Assembly (NCBI RefSeq): GCF_032854445.1
Contig: NC_088300.1
Location: 47,034,984-47,098,983 of the forward strand
DNA from: Liolophura sinensis
Taxonomy: Eukaryota > Mollusca > Polyplacophora > Chitonida > Chitonidae
Length of the DNA: 64,000 nt
Reading direction: 5' to 3'
Part shown: piece after piece, positions 62,400-64,000 of the stretch
Layout: each line of letters opens with the position of its first letter
Position numbering within the stretch: position 1 is the first letter of the stretch
The notes under the pieces: model-generated
Seen by the model: only the letters and a program-made list of their open reading frames with translations
Database searches by the model: none
What the model was told of the DNA's origin: nothing
Program-made: the position numbers and the translations under genes

Positions 62400-62505
62400 A
62401 ATTTATTAATTGATTGATTGTTGTGTAACTCAGGAATTTTTCACTTTATGGAGGTTAGTGTTATAGGGGTAGGAAACCAGATTGCTAGGGGTAAACTTAC
62501 TCAGG
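62400..62505 (-). repeat. SINE family A copy (strongly diverged)
   Basis: TTGATTGATTGTTGTGTAAC, TCAGGAATTTTTCACTTTAT, GGAGGTTAGTGTTATAGGGG and TAGGAAACCAGATTGCTAGG keep the order of the family blocks with many changes. Confidence 0.55.
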
Positions 62506-62767
62506 TGTGACAGATTTACATGCAATTATGTTCTGACCTGTGGCATAAGTGGTCATCACCAAGGTCAAGACTGAACAAACGGCTGTTATTATCCGCCAAA
62601 ACCACTGTACATACACTGGGGCCCCTAGCAACTAAGAAAAATCCTGTTTTTTTTTTTTTTAACTGTGATTTTTTTCACCATCGAGAACTATTTACTGTCC
62701 CCTGGTTTAAACATGTTCTTCTCATGACATGACTGCAATATTGTAAAAGCAGCATGAAGTCACAATC

Positions 62768-62835
62768 CTTCATTTATTCATTCATTTATATATTGATTGG
62801 TCTTTTAGGGTGCACTTGGGAAAATTCCTCATATA
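62768..62835 (-). repeat. SINE family A tail fragment
   Basis: CATTTATTCATTCATTTATA, GATTGGTCTTTTAGGGTGCA and CTTGGGAAAATTCCTCATAT resemble the tail-proximal part. A full copy starts 50 bases further on. Confidence 0.55.
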
Positions 62836-62883
62836 AGACATGGGCTGGGGTATTATTGGCAGAGACCAAGCACTGTCTAGTGC

Positions 62884-63042
62884 TATTTATTTGATTGGTG
62901 TTTTGCGCCGTACTCAAGAATATCTCACTTATACGACAGCAGCCAGCATTACAGTGGGAGGAAACTAGGCAGAGCCCCGGGGGAAACCCACGACAATCCA
63001 CAGGTTGCTGACAGACCTTCATACATATGGCTCGTGGGTAAT
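62884..63042 (-). repeat. SINE family A copy (well preserved)
   Basis: TATTTATTTGATTGGTGTTT, TGCGCCGTACTCAAGAATAT, CTCACTTATACGACAGCAGC, CAGCATTACAGTGGGAGGAA, GAGCCCCGGGGGAAACCCAC and AGGTTGCTGACAGACCTTCA are nearly consensus-like. A 90-codon minus frame across it is not a gene. Confidence 0.9.
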
Positions 63043-63227
63043 AGTCCAAATTTGCCACAGTGTATATTTGTTTAGATACGACACAGTGAATAGTTGACCA
63101 ACTTTGCCACAGTAAAAAGTTGACTAAATTTGCCGCACAGAGCCACAGTCTGAAGCCAGCTTCTGGATTTGAATATTTAACCTACTACGTTTCCATCACA
63201 TCCACTTCCTCTGGTTGCAGATATTTT

Positions 63228-63362
63228 TTTTTATTTTCATTTGATTTTTGTTAAACGTCGTGTTCAAGAATTCTTCACTTCTATGCTTGAAGTCAGTTCT
63301 GTGGGTAGAGGAAGCTAGAGTGCCTGGAGTAAACCATCGACAACAGGCAAGTTGCTAAACAT
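63228..63362 (-). repeat. SINE family A copy (diverged)
   Basis: TTTTCATTTGATTTTTGTTA, AACGTCGTGTTCAAGAATTC, TTCACTTCTATGC, GGGTAGAGGAAGCTAGAGTG and CAGGCAAGTTGCTAAAC follow the family order. The AACGTCGT is closer to family B than to A. Confidence 0.6.
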
Positions 63363-63545
63363 CTTTATTACATGTGATGTACAGACTTGCACACCATATT
63401 AGTGGAAGACAAGTGGCATTCCAGCAAATGTAATACTGGTGAAAACCGGCCAATCTATAAGAACATGTGATTGCATGCTGTCACCTTGAGTAATGAGGGC
63501 TGGGAAAATTATAATTCAATATCCAAGACAGGATTAATCCTATAC

Positions 63546-63600
63546 CTCTTTAGTCTCACGGCTAGAGTTGCGATCTTCCCGCAGAGCCACATTCTGCTCC
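63546..63600 (-). CDS. Possible coding exon of an upstream minus-strand gene (weak)
   Basis: On the minus strand an AAAACAG acceptor (start 63600) and a GAG|GTATAG donor (end 63546) bracket 55 nt. After one base it reads EQNVALREDRNSSRETKE, a charged, helix-like peptide with unusually many CpG-containing Arg codons. A second donor-like site at 63971 (GATTG|GTATGC) could end the preceding exon in the matching phase. No family is recognised. A 55-nt open stretch can occur by chance, the second frame of the same piece hits a stop, and the acceptor tract is purine-rich, so confidence is low. Confidence 0.18.
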
Positions 63601-64000
63601 CTGTTTTGATTGAGGTAATTCATTTAAAATCACACATTTTGTGAGGTATCTTGCAATTCTTTACTTGAATTTTGTCAAGATTGATTCAGATTTTACTGAA
63701 AATATTTCACTGGAAAAAAAAAAAATCCTACAACACATCTCTTTCATAAAGCATAATTTTATTTATCAGGACAAATGACTTGGGTAAAACAAGTCACAAA
63801 AACTATTAAAATGATATTCAAAATATATGTGAATCTAGCAATCAATTTAAGATGGAAAATTTAACGCTTAGCTCAGAATATCAATTTTCATTTCAAATGA
63901 TCAGCTCAAGCTATGAAGAGTAAATAAAAGCATCAACCGTGCCAAACTTATTATTGCTGTATAAGCATACCAATCTCTCGTTGACTTGACAGATGTTACC
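63601..64000. other. AT-rich stretch at the right edge
   Basis: Nothing recognisable apart from an A12 run at about 63716 and a donor-like GATTG|GTATGC on the minus strand at 63971, which could end an exon lying beyond the edge. Confidence 0.4.

Larger units (their letters stand above)
60181..63545. other. Probable intergenic stretch
   Basis: No convincing gene. It contains an 18-bp array (61991-62140) and three SINE A pieces between 62400 and 63362. Open frames at 60815-61433 overlap on both strands and show no domain. Confidence 0.6.

Overview
This is a window of an animal nuclear genome: AT-rich, intron-rich, with long non-coding stretches, many minisatellites and tRNA-derived SINE copies. 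The SINE types (a tail-first TTTATTT...GGTGTTTTACGCCGTACTCAAG module, and a GTGAGTGAGTG...GGGGTTTAACGTCGTAC module) and a GGGAGATAACTC motif near 59973 are, from general knowledge, typical of molluscs. A bivalve or other mollusc is the best guess, but the sequence alone does not prove it. There are no prokaryotic features, no CRISPR array, no convincing tRNA or rRNA gene, and no autonomous transposon with an open coding region.

The only gene I can establish is on the minus strand and nearly fills the window. Eight coding exons (47926 down to 821) join in frame, with GT/AG borders and matching phases, into 578 codons. They encode the amino-terminal part of a KNDC1 / very-KIND (v-KIND) orthologue: KIND domain 1 (exons 1-3), a low-complexity linker (exon 4, 220 codons) and KIND domain 2 (exons 5-8). 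The RasGEF-N and RasGEF domains expected in this family would lie beyond the left edge. Upstream, 48889-49058 looks like a non-coding 5' exon with short uORFs. A CpG-richer stretch at about 59280-60180 with CRE-like and AP-1-like sites could hold the promoter.

The introns (1.2 to 20.5 kb) and flanks hold tandem arrays with periods of 18, 36, 42, 43, 47, 49, 50 and about 61 bp. They also hold about a dozen SINE copies, a pair of short non-autonomous elements with terminal inverted repeats and TA flanks, and a 204-bp head-to-tail duplication. Most other short open frames are chance frames or frames through arrays whose period is a multiple of three.

No novel multi-gene system was found. The most interesting observations are the intron position shared by the two KIND domains, a 50-bp satellite grown from a SINE tail, a SINE inserted inside a minisatellite, the TA-flanked MITE pair, and a duplication whose two copies differ only in homopolymer or near-homopolymer length.
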